DNA of 64,000 nt, taken from positions 930,001 through 994,000 of the forward strand of contig NZ_KQ031382.1 of assembly GCF_000384335.2 (NCBI RefSeq), read 5' to 3'. How positions within the stretch are numbered: the stretch's first letter is position 1; every line of letters starts with the position of its first letter. The notes below the pieces were generated by a model. It was not told where the DNA came from, made no database searches, and was given only the letters and a program-made list of their open reading frames with translations. Positions 1 through 9,475 of this stretch are shown in pieces. The stretch comes from Hyphomicrobium sp. 99 (lineage in GTDB: Bacteria > Pseudomonadota > Alphaproteobacteria > Rhizobiales > Hyphomicrobiaceae). The translations under genes were made by a program, and so were the position numbers.

Positions 1-112
1 GTCGCCGAAGTTCGTTAACCGAGGCCATCGTCCCGCCAGCGCACAGCGAAGATGATCTGCACGCCAACAGCTCAATGAAAGCACTGATGTTTGAATCCAA
101 GTCGGACCAGGG

Positions 113-1696
113 CTATTCGGCTGCGATTGCTGGCTCAAGTAGCCTTGCAGAGTAGTGCGAAGCATTGCGCCGTCCTGCGACTGCCTCGCGAGAAAACATG
201 ATGAGATGATGCGCCACGAGCGGGACCGCGATAAGATTCTCTATGTCCCCGCGTCGCAGCAGTGGTCGCGCAAACTTCCAGAATTCCTTGCGATAATTGC
301 TGCGGACGCCGACCTCCCAGATAATCCGACACAGCATGTAGACGGCCCGGCGAATGTTGCGAAATGACAGCCGTTGCGGGCTGTTTGGCAGCTTGATGCG
401 ATGCGGATAGGTTTCGCGGATCTGATAGGCAAAGCGTGCGAACACCGCTTCGGGTCGATAGGCGCGGTCCATACAATCTCTCCAGGTGGCAAGCACCTCC
501 TCGTATGGGAGTTTGAAATCCACATTGGACTCGCGTGAGTCGTCGTGAATCAGCCGCCCTTCGCGCGCGAGCCGGTCCCATAGCGGGGTTCGCGGCAGCG
601 CCTGAAGCAGGTTGATGGTCAGCATCGGAATATTGGAACGTTCGATGAATTCGACCAACGCCTCGCCGGAATTCGCCTTGTCTGTGTCGAGACCAAGGAT
701 GATGCCTGAGACCACTTCTAATCCGTAACTGTTGAGGGTTCGGATCGCCTCAACGATCGGCACCATCAAGTTATGCTCTTTCGACATGGCCCGCAGCGCG
801 TCTGGGTCCGGCGTTTCGATACCGCAGAACACCGTTCCGAATGAGGCCTCCCGCATCAGCTCAAGTATCTCGGGCCGCTTCGCGATGTTGAGAGTGGCTT
901 CGCAGGCAAAATAGAACGGATAGCCATTGCGTTTCTGCCATTTCACGAGATGGGGTAAGAGCTCTCGAACTGCCCGGCGGTGCGCAATAAAATTATCATC
1001 GACGAAATAGACCGCTCCATTGGTGCCGCGCGCCAGCAGGATATCCAGTTCGGCGATGATCTGTTCCGGCGTTTTGAGCCGCGGAGTTCGGCCGTAGAGG
1101 CCAGGTATGTCACAGAATTCACACTGATACGGGCAACCACTGGAGAATTGGATGCTGCCGATGAAATACCGTTCGAGCGGCACGAGCCCATATGCCGGAA
1201 TCGGAAAGTCGCCAAGCTCTCGCCGTGCGCGAGTCGTCAGGACAATCTGCCGAGTAGGGCGGGACGGATCGCGCGCCAGCCGCGAGATCACTTCGTCGGT
1301 AGCGTCTCCGAGTTCGCCCACGTGTAGGTAATCGAACTCAGGATATTGTTCAGGACAAGCCGAAACGGAGGGCCCTCCGAGTACGGTCGTCTTGCCATAC
1401 GCGTGAGCACGGCGGCAGATATCATTTATTTGGGGACGCTGGATGTGCATGCCGCTGACGAACACGGCATCGGCCCATGCGAAATCCTCGGCTGTCGCTG
1501 GTTCAAGGTTCTCGTCGCAAAAACGGACGTCCCAAGTCGCCGGAAGCGCGGCCGCCACAACGAGAAGGCCCTGCGGTGGCATGAAGGCACTCACGCCATC
1601 TAATAACGGAAACGAGTACTCGAAGGTCCCGAAAGATGGCGAATAACGGGGAAACACGCAGAGGATTTGGCGACGCTCGGTCGGCAAGCTTGTCAT
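113..1696 (-). CDS. hpnP: B12-binding radical SAM protein, HpnP-type (hopanoid C-2 methylase candidate)
   Basis: A 527-aa protein. The N-terminal part (about residues 8-150) looks like a cobalamin-binding fold, followed by a radical SAM core with the cluster motif CxxxCxxC seen as GCPYQCEFCDIP near residue 187, and a C-terminal region of the DUF4070 type. The opening motif ILCVFPRYSPSFGTFE and the stretch FVSGMHIQRPQI resemble HpnP, which methylates hopanoids at C-2 using SAM and methylcobalamin. I chose the ATG at 1696 because GGAG lies 6 bases upstream; the frame is open for 49 more codons but that part is not conserved-looking. No other hopanoid gene is nearby, so the substrate is inferred only; a paralogous DUF4070 radical SAM enzyme is the alternative. 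Confidence 0.62.
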   Translation of the reverse strand: MTSLPTERRQILCVFPRYSPSFGTFEYSFPLLDGVSAFMPPQGLLVVAAALPATWDVRFCDENLEPATAEDFAWADAVFVSGMHIQRPQINDICRRAHAYGKTTVLGGPSVSACPEQYPEFDYLHVGELGDATDEVISRLARDPSRPTRQIVLTTRARRELGDFPIPAYGLVPLERYFIGSIQFSSGCPYQCEFCDIPGLYGRTPRLKTPEQIIAELDILLARGTNGAVYFVDDNFIAHRRAVRELLPHLVKWQKRNGYPFYFACEATLNIAKRPEILELMREASFGTVFCGIETPDPDALRAMSKEHNLMVPIVEAIRTLNSYGLEVVSGIILGLDTDKANSGEALVEFIERSNIPMLTINLLQALPRTPLWDRLAREGRLIHDDSRESNVDFKLPYEEVLATWRDCMDRAYRPEAVFARFAYQIRETYPHRIKLPNSPQRLSFRNIRRAVYMLCRIIWEVGVRSNYRKEFWKFARPLLRRGDIENLIAVPLVAHHLIMFSREAVAGRRNASHYSARLLEPAIAAE

Positions 1697-2006
1697 GCGA
1701 TGCTCCAGGCGTTCGTGGACCGTGGGCAGGGGACGCTCGTAGGGCGATTCGGGTTTGCGGTGCAACTTGCTGCAAAGAAGAAGTGGTGGAAATCGCGCGA
1801 TATGACGGTGCGGCCGTAGAGGAGATTGGATGAAGCCGACCACTACGGCGCCAGGAAAGGCAAAATCCTTCCTCGATCGTGAGCGCGGCTCTGGTTCAGA
1901 TGTGGACCTTCACGTGAAATCGCTCAGGCGTCCGAAGAGTGAGACGCCGGTCATCGCATGTCTTCTAGGAGAGACGTGGTGCGGTGGAAGGGGACTGATG
2001 CTGGGC
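1697..2006. other. Intergenic stretch without recognised gene
   Basis: About 310 bases between two minus-strand genes. It should hold the promoter of the radical SAM gene. Short open frames exist on both strands but none has a convincing ribosome site or recognisable protein. Confidence 0.4.
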
Positions 2007-3734
2007 TCAGCGTGCCTCGATCAGACCGGAATCCATAAGCCTCCGGTGAAACGCTAGGATCTCTTGCGACTTCTGGCACGTAAAGTAACGGCCGTCGCAA
2101 AGCGCTAGCAGGCGCAACCGCTCTTGGTAGGAATCAGGCAAGGGCAAACGTGCAGCCTGCAGCATGATCGTGCCGAGATAGGGCACATCGACAACGTCGA
2201 CCTCCGGCAAGGGTGGAGGATTATAGTTCACGCCATCAACGGAATAGTAAGTCAGCAGGCCGCGACTGTCAGGCGTCAGCTTGATGTCTTCCGCGAACGA
2301 ACTCGCGTCGAAGCCGAGCAGTGTGCGCGTTGCGATCGGTTGGTGGTCACCGTATTGCACGATGAGGAAACTCTCGTTTGGAAAACGTTTCGAGAGCGTA
2401 GTGCGAAATTCGTCGTAGTCCATGTGCGCTAAGCTGAGACGGCGCAGATATTCATTCAATTCCGGATCTGTTCCGGGACCGCCGCCCGAAACGTGGACGT
2501 CGGGCTCATACGTCTTGTTGTAGGGAAGGTGCGTCGCCGACGTTATTATGAACGTGAAAAGCGGGCTATTCGACAATGCAATGTGGCGTTTGATGTCGTT
2601 CAACGCGTTTGCGTAGTAGAACCGATCGCGCTCATCGAAGCGTTTTGCCCCCTGCGCTCTGTAATCGAAAATCTCAGGCATCCCAACGGTCGCGTAGAAG
2701 CGATCGTTGGAAACGAATGCCTTCGGAACCGGATAGAAGACGCTGTTGTGATATCCGCAGCGGGCCAGGACCTGCGGAACGGCGTCATGGATCTTCCCCT
2801 GCATGAGCGATTGAACGAACGTGCGCATCCCGCCAAATGAATAGGAAGATACGCCAGCGAGGACCGAGAATTCGGTGAGCCAGGATGCTCCGCCGTAAGT
2901 TTCCACGCGCAGTTTGTGCAGGCGTCCGTCGAACGACTTGAAGAACGGGTCGAGCCCGTGGTCGTAACTGATTTCGGAGAAGTAGGAGGGAGGAAAGACG
3001 CTTTCCTGGTGTATGAGGATGATGTGCGGCGGCTTCTGGTTGAGAGCGCATGTCGGAATTTTGAAGGGCGGCATCGGTTGCGATTTTAGCGCGTCGAACA
3101 ACTGGCCTTTCCACAGCGTCTGCAACGTCTCCGACCATGATGAATAAAACGACGAAACGTAGAGATGGTCCCAGAAAAACTGCGTATTCCGCGGTTCCCC
3201 TTTCGCGTAGCTCGCTCCCACGCCAAGGGCCACGCAAATGATGAACAGCGCGCCACTCAGGCGACGCGGGACCCGTGAGCCGTCGATGCGCCAGAGCAGT
3301 AGGCCCAAGACGAGGGCGACCGTGATCATCGCCAGAAGGGCGAGCAACATCGATTTGTGGTCCGTCCAGAGGTAGACGATTGTCGACCAGGACGTCAGAT
3401 AAAACACCACGTCGTAGGCATGCAGCACCATCTCGATGTAGTGCTGCTTGATATCGGATGCGATGACGATCGACGCGACCAAGAGTGCAATAAGCGTGAT
3501 CGAAAAAAGGATGCGCCGTGAAAGAAACGTCAGCGCACATATTAGAGCCGCGGTGATCGCTCCTGCGAAAATGATGGTTTCGCACCAACCTTCATAACAC
3601 CAATGATAATAAGCAAGACCGACTGCAATTGCGCTCGTTGCATACCAAACAGTGGAAGCCGAAAGCTGACGCTGAAATGGCTGGTCACCGATGCGCGTCA
3701 GCGACCCGGTCTGGTCAATCAGTTCGACACTCAT
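2007..3734 (-). CDS. Sulfatase-fold membrane protein (LtaS/phosphoglycerol transferase-like)
   Basis: A 575-aa inner-membrane protein. About five hydrophobic segments occupy residues 25-180, followed by a large periplasmic alkaline-phosphatase/sulfatase domain. Visible motifs are HQESVFPPSYF near residue 241, GGASWLTEFSVLAG (the region holding the nucleophilic Thr/Ser in this family) and the metal-binding YGDHQP near residue 459. Relatives transfer phosphoglycerol or phosphoethanolamine onto glycans or lipids. The substrate cannot be read from sequence. It stands alone on the minus strand, 310 bases upstream of the radical SAM gene, so no operon partner points to a pathway. Family assignment is firm, the reaction is not. 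Confidence 0.75.
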   Translation of the reverse strand: MSVELIDQTGSLTRIGDQPFQRQLSASTVWYATSAIAVGLAYYHWCYEGWCETIIFAGAITAALICALTFLSRRILFSITLIALLVASIVIASDIKQHYIEMVLHAYDVVFYLTSWSTIVYLWTDHKSMLLALLAMITVALVLGLLLWRIDGSRVPRRLSGALFIICVALGVGASYAKGEPRNTQFFWDHLYVSSFYSSWSETLQTLWKGQLFDALKSQPMPPFKIPTCALNQKPPHIILIHQESVFPPSYFSEISYDHGLDPFFKSFDGRLHKLRVETYGGASWLTEFSVLAGVSSYSFGGMRTFVQSLMQGKIHDAVPQVLARCGYHNSVFYPVPKAFVSNDRFYATVGMPEIFDYRAQGAKRFDERDRFYYANALNDIKRHIALSNSPLFTFIITSATHLPYNKTYEPDVHVSGGGPGTDPELNEYLRRLSLAHMDYDEFRTTLSKRFPNESFLIVQYGDHQPIATRTLLGFDASSFAEDIKLTPDSRGLLTYYSVDGVNYNPPPLPEVDVVDVPYLGTIMLQAARLPLPDSYQERLRLLALCDGRYFTCQKSQEILAFHRRLMDSGLIEAR

Positions 3735-4008
3735 GGGACTGCAATCGCCTTCAAGACCCCCGGCCGGCGGGCAAAATAGCGTAGCTCTCGGCCGCTTTAA
3801 TTCAATACGTTTCTCCGCATTCGGCTTCAGATATATTTTGGATGATCATGAATTGACCGCATGCTGCAATGCAACCGTCCGGATTGACGTTGGTTCGCAC
3901 AGACTCACTCCATCGTTGGAAGCGATGTGTCTTCTATTCCGTCAAAGCGGAGATGAGCACTGCGCCGTTGATGACCCTTATGAGTCAGAAGCAACCGTGG
4001 CCCGAGAT

Positions 4009-4767
4009 CTACGCGGGTAAGGTCACGACCAGGGGCCCGTTACGCGTCGCGACGACGGTGTGCTCGTATTGCACGGTCGGTGCTCGGGGGCTGCTGAAGA
4101 GCGTCCACGCATCTCCAGCTTCGCCTCCATCCTCCGCCCACTCAGCGCCAAGCGAAAGAAACGGCTCCACGGTGAAGACGAGGCCTTCATTCATGATCCG
4201 CCGTTCGGATTGAACCGGCCAGGTTGCGATCTCCGTCGGCTCCTCGTGCAATGAATGCCCGACGCCGTGGCTGGCAAGATTTTGAACGAGCGTATAGTGA
4301 TTTCGGCGAGCGAACGCGCCGATCGCCTTTCCGATGTTGCCGAGCGGCTTGTTCGCGCCGATCTGCCTGATGCCAGTCCACATGGCTCGTCGCCCATCGC
4401 GGCAAAGGCGCTCGATCGCTTTCGAGACCGGCGGCACGGCGAATGATGCGCCCGTATCGGCAAAGACACCATTCTTTCGCGCGGAAACGTCGATGTTGAT
4501 CAGATCACCCGCAGCAATCCGACGGTTCCCCGGAATACCGTGAGCGATCTCTTCGTTGACACTGATGCAGGTCGCACCTGGGAAACCGTAGCAAAGCTCG
4601 GGAGCAGATGTGGCCCCTGCTCTTTCGAGAAGAGCTCGACCCAACTCGTCGAGCTCGCCCGTCGTCATTCCTGGCTCGATGGCCCTTCCCATCGCTGCCA
4701 GTGTGTTGGCGACAATGCGGCCGATCTCCTTGAGCCTGTCGAACTCTTCATCGCTTGAAATCGTCAT
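4009..4767 (-). CDS. map: Methionine aminopeptidase, type I
   Basis: A 252-aa cytosolic metallo-aminopeptidase that removes the initiator methionine from nascent proteins. All five metal ligands of the pita-bread fold are visible: Asp in LINIDVS and Asp in VFADTG eleven residues apart, His in SHGVGHSLHE, Glu in FTVEPF and Glu in QYEHT. Length matches bacterial type I enzymes without an N-terminal extension. It is a monocistronic minus-strand gene. Many alphaproteobacteria carry more than one map gene, and whether this is the housekeeping copy cannot be told from the window. A recombinase relic begins about 60 bases upstream of its start. Confidence 0.93.
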   Translation of the reverse strand: MTISSDEEFDRLKEIGRIVANTLAAMGRAIEPGMTTGELDELGRALLERAGATSAPELCYGFPGATCISVNEEIAHGIPGNRRIAAGDLINIDVSARKNGVFADTGASFAVPPVSKAIERLCRDGRRAMWTGIRQIGANKPLGNIGKAIGAFARRNHYTLVQNLASHGVGHSLHEEPTEIATWPVQSERRIMNEGLVFTVEPFLSLGAEWAEDGGEAGDAWTLFSSPRAPTVQYEHTVVATRNGPLVVTLPA

Positions 4768-4824
4768 TCGCTATCCCTCAATTGGTGTGAAGTCATACGC
4801 ACGGGACAAGCTTTTCGCAAACAC

Positions 4825-4962
4825 CTCCAGCTCCTGCTCGGACATTCAAAGATCGAGAGCACCGTGCGCTACCTCGGCATCGAGGTGGATGACGCGATCG
4901 AGATCGCTGAGAGATCGACATCTAGCCGCCTTACTCGGGCAGAGCACGGAGGCTCTGCCTAA
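4825..4962 (+). pseudogene. Tyrosine recombinase (phage-type integrase), C-terminal relic
   Basis: Reading the plus strand from 4825 gives LQLLLGHSKIESTVRYLG followed by IEVDDAIEIAE, the typical end of a tyrosine recombinase. The catalytic His (LLGHS) and the nucleophile Tyr (VRYLG) are both present. Upstream of 4825 the similarity stops abruptly, so most of the gene is missing. Near the end, one missing base moves the expected stop TAG at 4923-4925 out of frame, and reading runs on to TAA at 4960. The remnant is evidence for a past integrative element in this spot. It cannot encode a working enzyme. Confidence 0.75.
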
Positions 4963-5283
4963 CCTGGATTGCATCAGAAGCGTTTGCGATGGTCCGACGG
5001 GTCAGATCCGCAGACCCCTCGAAAGCGGTCATGGTTACGACTGGCTCGGGCGAGGGCGGTTCAGCACGGCCAAGAGTCCCCTTTTTGGGATTTTCCGGCC
5101 GAAAGGCTTACGTGGCCGAAGTTTGTAGGAGACTAACTAACATTCGAAGCGCGCCAACATGCCTGCTAGCGGTAGGGCCGAATACCGGCTAGGCAATGCA
5201 AAATTGCGACATTCTTAGCGATGTGCGCCTGCCGCTCGAACAGAGCCCGGCGGGCTTCCTCCATTCGAAAAGTCTACCCAATC
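4963..5283. other. Gap between recombinase relic and helicase, no gene recognised
   Basis: About 320 bases. I see short unconserved open frames only. The stretch must contain the promoter of the DEAD-box helicase, and it may be further debris of the element that left the recombinase relic. Confidence 0.35.
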
Positions 5284-7221
5284 ATGACCTTCCCGTCGGT
5301 TCATCCCGCGCTCGGGCGCGCAATCGTAGCGCGCGGCTACTCGGCGCCGACCGCCGTGCAACTCGCCGTTCTCGATCCCACCACGGTGGGGCGCGATTTG
5401 CTGGTCTCTGCCCAGACCGGCTCCGGGAAAACGGTCGCCTTCGGACTTGCAATAGCGCCGACGCTGCTTGGAGAAGCGGAACGTCTGCCGCAAGCCGCCG
5501 AGCCGCTGGCCCTTGTCATCGCTCCAACGCGTGAGCTTGCCATGCAGGTTCAGCGTGAACTCGACTGGCTCTATGCAGACACCGGAGCGCGTGTCGCGCT
5601 TTGCGTCGGCGGCATGGACGCGCGTGCGGAAGCCCGCCAACTCGGCTTCGGCGCCCATATCGTGGTCGGCACGCCCGGACGCCTGCGTGACCATTTAGAA
5701 CGAAGACGGCTTGACCTGACGAAACTCGCAGCCGTGGTGCTCGACGAGGCCGATGAGATGCTCGATCTCGGATTCCGCGAAGATCTGGAATTCATTCTCG
5801 ACGCGACCCCCGCAACTCGCCAGACGCTGCTATTCTCAGCCACCATGCCGCGCGAGATTGAAACGCTGGCGCGCCGCTACCAGCGCGACGCCGTTCGCAT
5901 CGAGACGGCAAAGCGCAACGAGCAGCATGCCGACATCGACTATCGCGCCATTCGCGTGGTGCCGAGCGACACTGAAAACGCCATCGTCAACGTACTTCGG
6001 TTTCATGAGGCCGGCGCCGCGATTGTGTTCTGCTCGACGCGTGAAGCCGTTAAGCGGACGCACGCGCGCTTGTCGGAACGGGGCTTCTCTGCCGTAGCAC
6101 TATCGGGAGAGTTGACGCAAAACGAGCGCACGCATGCTCTGCAAGCGCTGCGCGATGGCCGCGCGCGCGTTCTCGTCGCGACCGATGTGGCGGCGCGCGG
6201 GCTCGACCTGCCGGCTCTCGCGCTCGTCATTCACGCCGATCTGCCCAACAATACCGAGACGCTCCTTCACCGTTCGGGTCGTACGGGCCGGGCCGGCAAC
6301 AAGGGCCTGTCTATGTTGATTGTGCCGTTCAACCGCCGGCGCAAGGCCGATGCTCTGCTGGCTGGCGCCAAGCTCAAGGTCACGTGGGGTTCGGCACCGA
6401 CTGCTGAGGAGATCCGCGCACGCGATCAGGAGCGCTTTCTGGCCAGCTCTATCTTCACCGATCCCGCGACGGACGAGGATTTGAAGCTTGCGCAATCGCT
6501 TCAGGCCAGCCGTACCGCAGAAGAGATTGCTCTCGCTCTTGTCCGCATCCACCGTGCCCAGCTTCCCGCGCCGGAAGATCTTACTGAGGATACCGGTCCG
6601 CCGCCGCGGCGCGATGACCGTGCGCGAGCACCACGGGATCGGGTCGACCATAGACAAGTACGCAGTCATGCGCCGCAAGGCCGAGACGAGCGCGCGAGCA
6701 CGCATCCGAGAGACAGCCGCTCCACGCGCCCCGTGCGGGATCAGGGCCGCGAGATGGTGTGGTTCCGGGTTGATATCGGCCGCGAGCGTAACGCCGAGCC
6801 CCGCTGGCTGCTGCCGCTTCTCTGCCGCGCCGGCAATGTGACGAAGGCCGAGATCGGTTCCATCAAGATCTTCGACCGCGACACGCGCTTCCAGATCGCC
6901 GCGGAATTCGCAGACAAGTTCGCTGATGCCGCGCGCGCCATGAAGCCTAACGAGGGGCGGATCTCGCGCATCGGCGCCTCCATGGAGGACGACGGGGCCA
7001 AAGCCGCAGCCTCGTCACATCCGGAAACGGGTCCGCGCGCGAAGACGCCATGGCGGGATCGAAACAAAGAGAAAGCCGGCGCCCATCCCCATCGAAAGGG
7101 TGACGCGCCAAGAACTCATCCCAAGGGCACTGGACCTCACCCCGGTTCGTCAAAATCAAACGGCGAATATAAGCCTGGGTCAAAATACTCCCATAAGAAG
7201 AAGCACCGCCCGGCCTCGTAA
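5284..7221 (+). CDS. DEAD-box ATP-dependent RNA helicase with DbpA-type RNA-binding domain
   Basis: A 645-aa RNA helicase. Helicase motifs appear in order: AQTGSGKT (Walker A, about residue 43), PTRELA, GTPGRLRD, DEAD (about 154), SAT (about 185), and HRSGRTGRAG (about 330). Near residues 490-555 the segment VWFRVDIGRERNAEPRWLLP matches a DbpA RNA-binding domain, which in relatives targets structured rRNA during 50S assembly. The last 90 residues are Lys/Arg/His-rich and low in complexity. I start at ATG 5284, where similarity to the family begins (MTFPSVHPALGRAI); an in-frame TTG-type start 63 bases upstream adds unconserved sequence. Probably acts in ribosome assembly or RNA decay. Confidence 0.9.
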   Translation: MTFPSVHPALGRAIVARGYSAPTAVQLAVLDPTTVGRDLLVSAQTGSGKTVAFGLAIAPTLLGEAERLPQAAEPLALVIAPTRELAMQVQRELDWLYADTGARVALCVGGMDARAEARQLGFGAHIVVGTPGRLRDHLERRRLDLTKLAAVVLDEADEMLDLGFREDLEFILDATPATRQTLLFSATMPREIETLARRYQRDAVRIETAKRNEQHADIDYRAIRVVPSDTENAIVNVLRFHEAGAAIVFCSTREAVKRTHARLSERGFSAVALSGELTQNERTHALQALRDGRARVLVATDVAARGLDLPALALVIHADLPNNTETLLHRSGRTGRAGNKGLSMLIVPFNRRRKADALLAGAKLKVTWGSAPTAEEIRARDQERFLASSIFTDPATDEDLKLAQSLQASRTAEEIALALVRIHRAQLPAPEDLTEDTGPPPRRDDRARAPRDRVDHRQVRSHAPQGRDERASTHPRDSRSTRPVRDQGREMVWFRVDIGRERNAEPRWLLPLLCRAGNVTKAEIGSIKIFDRDTRFQIAAEFADKFADAARAMKPNEGRISRIGASMEDDGAKAAASSHPETGPRAKTPWRDRNKEKAGAHPHRKGDAPRTHPKGTGPHPGSSKSNGEYKPGSKYSHKKKHRPAS

Positions 7222-7262
7222 CCTTACCGCCGCATTCACGTGCCTCGGCGGCACGAAGGTTA
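7219..7262 (+). terminator. Nested inverted repeat after the helicase gene
   Basis: TAACCTT at 7219-7225 pairs with AAGGTTA at 7256-7262, and inside it CCGCCG at 7227-7232 pairs with CGGCGG at 7246-7251. The helicase stop codon lies in the outer arm. There is no long T tract, so termination is plausible but not certain. Confidence 0.5.
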
Positions 7263-7420
7263 GGGAATAAACGCGAAGCTTGCGTGTCTCGCCTCTCCAG
7301 CTCCTCCCTACGATCACTCTAGGAACCTTGCCTTAGGTGTGCAGGTAATTAGGCAGTAGAATTCGGTAAGCGGGAACAGCCTGTCTAATCTTGAGATTAG
7401 TCACGCGATGGAGTCTTGCG

Positions 7421-8248
7421 ATGCTGGAAGGCAGTCAGCGCCCGCTCACGAAGCCGCAGTGGTGCGCCGCACTGGCATGGGCCAGCCTTGCGGCTCTTAC
7501 TGTTGGGCTCGTCTCCGCCTCCGCCGAAGAAACCGACAAAGCGCAAAAGGCGCCGGAGCAGATCCAAGCAAACCCGGCCGCCGAAAGCGCGCCGCCAGCG
7601 ATGGCGCTCGAGACATTTCTCGACCGCCTCATGATGGCGGAGTCAAGTGGCCAAAATACTGCGCGCAATCCAGGTTCCACTGCCGTCGGCCCATTTCAAT
7701 TCATCCAGGAAACGTTTCTCGATATTGTCCGACGGCACTTCGCCGAGGAGACGATATCGCTATCGGCCGTCGCGCTGCTAGCACTGCGCCAAGACCGCGC
7801 GTTCGCCCGGCGAGCCGCGGAGGCATACACAAAGGACAACTCCGCACATCTTGCGAGAGAAGGCCTGGCGACGAGCTTCATCAATCTGCGCCTCGCATAC
7901 CTTGCAGGTCCAAGCGGCGCCGTGCGCGTGTTGCGCGCGCTGCCCGAAACGAAGGTCTCGGTGCTGCTCAGTTCATCTGCTATTTCCGCCAATACCTTCT
8001 TGGCGCAAATGACCGCCCAAGAACTCATTACCAAGTGCGCGCGCGATCTCAACGTCGATCCCGCCAGCGTGGCCGGCGTTGCCGCGGACAGTTCGCCCGG
8101 CGCCCAGTCAGGTCGCCCGAAGATCGACGTGAAGTGCAATCAGAAGCTGCCGTCCTGCCGGCGTTGGGTCGCACTTCGCTTAGCGCAGCCCGACCGGAAG
8201 CTGGGGCGAAGCCAGGGTCGGTCGTCGGCTCACTCAGCGCAGAGATGA
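7421..8248 (+). CDS. Exported lytic-transglycosylase-like protein
   Basis: A 275-aa protein with an N-terminal hydrophobic segment (about residues 14-36) that looks like a signal peptide. The segment LMMAESSGQNTARNPGSTA followed by GPFQFIQETF resembles the SLT lysozyme-like fold: a catalytic Glu within AESSG and a GPFQF glycine-phenylalanine motif. Such proteins cleave peptidoglycan or act as specialised transglycosylases. The ATG at 7421 is chosen because GGAG lies 7 bases upstream; a TTG at 7391 is the alternative. The last 40 residues, rich in Arg and Ser, look unconserved. No flanking secretion genes are present to suggest a special role. Confidence 0.62.
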   Translation: MLEGSQRPLTKPQWCAALAWASLAALTVGLVSASAEETDKAQKAPEQIQANPAAESAPPAMALETFLDRLMMAESSGQNTARNPGSTAVGPFQFIQETFLDIVRRHFAEETISLSAVALLALRQDRAFARRAAEAYTKDNSAHLAREGLATSFINLRLAYLAGPSGAVRVLRALPETKVSVLLSSSAISANTFLAQMTAQELITKCARDLNVDPASVAGVAADSSPGAQSGRPKIDVKCNQKLPSCRRWVALRLAQPDRKLGRSQGRSSAHSAQR

Positions 8249-8559
8249 TGCACGTCGCCGCAATGTTCTCTTCGGGCTCATTTGCTATCGTTTTGAGATG
8301 GCGGTCGAACCGTCCTCCACCGCGATGCGGAAGATCACCGCGGTAGTGGCCGGTGCGAACGCTCTCCTTCCGGCATTTCGTGCCGCTCCGCGAGTTGTCG
8401 ACTAAAATTTCGCCCTACGCGAACGCCTCAGACCGGCCTCTCGTCTTCGCACCGAGGGCGAGGAGAAGCAACTGCGCTTCAAAGACGGCTAGGTCGAGCT
8501 TTTTGAATTGCAAGCCGCAGCGTAGCGTCTTGATAGGGCGCAGATGCTTTGCCACTTGA
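8249..8559. other. Intergenic stretch, no gene recognised
   Basis: About 311 bases between a plus-strand and a minus-strand gene. The longest frames (for example a 34-codon frame from ATG 8298) have no clear ribosome site or family resemblance. Confidence 0.35.
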
Positions 8560-9393
8560 TCACGCGAAATCGGTCGAGAGAGACGTCTTCTGCCAAGTGG
8601 CTATTTCCGTCTTCATGCTCTCGATCTTGTCGCCGACGAGCTTTAGAGCATCACCCCCAAGGAAAAGGCGGGTTGGGGGACTCTCGGATTCAACGAGGGC
8701 AAGCAACGCTTGCGCCGCTTTGGCCGGATCACCCGGCTGATTTCCGTTTTTGGTTTGGCGGGCCGTCCGGATGGGATCCATGATGGCGTCATAGTCGGAG
8801 ATGGTGCGCGGGGCGCGTTCCATGGAACGGCCTGCCCAATCGGTGCGGAATTGGCCAGGCGCTAGCGCTGTTACAAAGATGCCAAGGGGCCGGACTTCCT
8901 TACCGAGCGCTTCGGAAATGCCCTCGAGGGCGAACTTGCTGCCGCAGTAATAGGAAATGCCGGGCAACGTGATGAAGCCGCCCATCGACGTGACGTTGAC
9001 AATGCGGCCGGAACGGCGCTCGCGCATTCCGGGAAGGACGGCTTTGATCATCGCCACCGGCGCGAAGACGTTGGTTTCGAACTGCCTGCGAAGGTCATCC
9101 ATGGAAGATTCTTCCAGGATGCCCTCCTGACCATATCCCGCGTTATTGACGAGCACATCGATGGCCCCGTGCTTGCGTGCGATTTCGGATGCGGTCGAAA
9201 CAACGGCATCGAAGCGAGTGACGTCGAGGATGACCGCGTGTGCCCGCCCCGGTGCGAGAGCCTCGAAGGCCCCCGCCGCTTCCGGTTTGCGAACCGTACC
9301 GATGACGGTGTGGCCCGCACCAAGAGCGCCTTCCGCAAAAGCTTTGCCGAGTCCCGAGCTAACGCCGGTGATGAGAAATGTTTTGTTTTTCAT
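8560..9393 (-). CDS. Short-chain dehydrogenase/reductase (SDR)
   Basis: A 277-aa classical SDR oxidoreductase. The Rossmann dinucleotide motif is TGVSSGLG (residues 9-16), followed by NNAG in the VLVNNAGYGQ stretch, the catalytic Ser in VTSMGG and the catalytic pair in YYCGSK. An Arg after the second strand (VRKPE) suggests NADP preference. The gene is transcribed divergently from a TetR regulator, with a palindromic operator between them, so it is probably the target of that regulator. The substrate is unknown; similar pairs handle aldehydes, ketones or xenobiotics. Confidence 0.88.
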   Translation of the reverse strand: MKNKTFLITGVSSGLGKAFAEGALGAGHTVIGTVRKPEAAGAFEALAPGRAHAVILDVTRFDAVVSTASEIARKHGAIDVLVNNAGYGQEGILEESSMDDLRRQFETNVFAPVAMIKAVLPGMRERRSGRIVNVTSMGGFITLPGISYYCGSKFALEGISEALGKEVRPLGIFVTALAPGQFRTDWAGRSMERAPRTISDYDAIMDPIRTARQTKNGNQPGDPAKAAQALLALVESESPPTRLFLGGDALKLVGDKIESMKTEIATWQKTSLSTDFA

Positions 9394-9417
9394 GGATCGC
9401 CTTTTCCTATGGATGTA

Positions 9418-9451
9418 ATATCAGGATATGATATCTATATCATGATATAGA
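9418..9451. promoter_or_regulatory. Palindromic operator between SDR and TetR genes
   Basis: A perfect 18-bp palindrome, TCTATATCATGATATAGA, covers 9434-9451. Overlapping it on the left is a second inverted repeat with arms ATGATAT and ATATCAT (9428-9443). The site lies 25 bases before the TetR start and about 40 bases before the SDR start, the usual place for a TetR dimer to repress both genes. Binding is inferred from position and symmetry. Confidence 0.7.
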
Positions 9452-9475
9452 ATTCAACCAGAGAGAGCTGGGAAG

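Noticed and set aside
1830..2057. 75-codon plus-strand frame
   Set aside because: No ribosome site, no family features, and it runs into the 3' end of the sulfatase-fold gene on the other strand.
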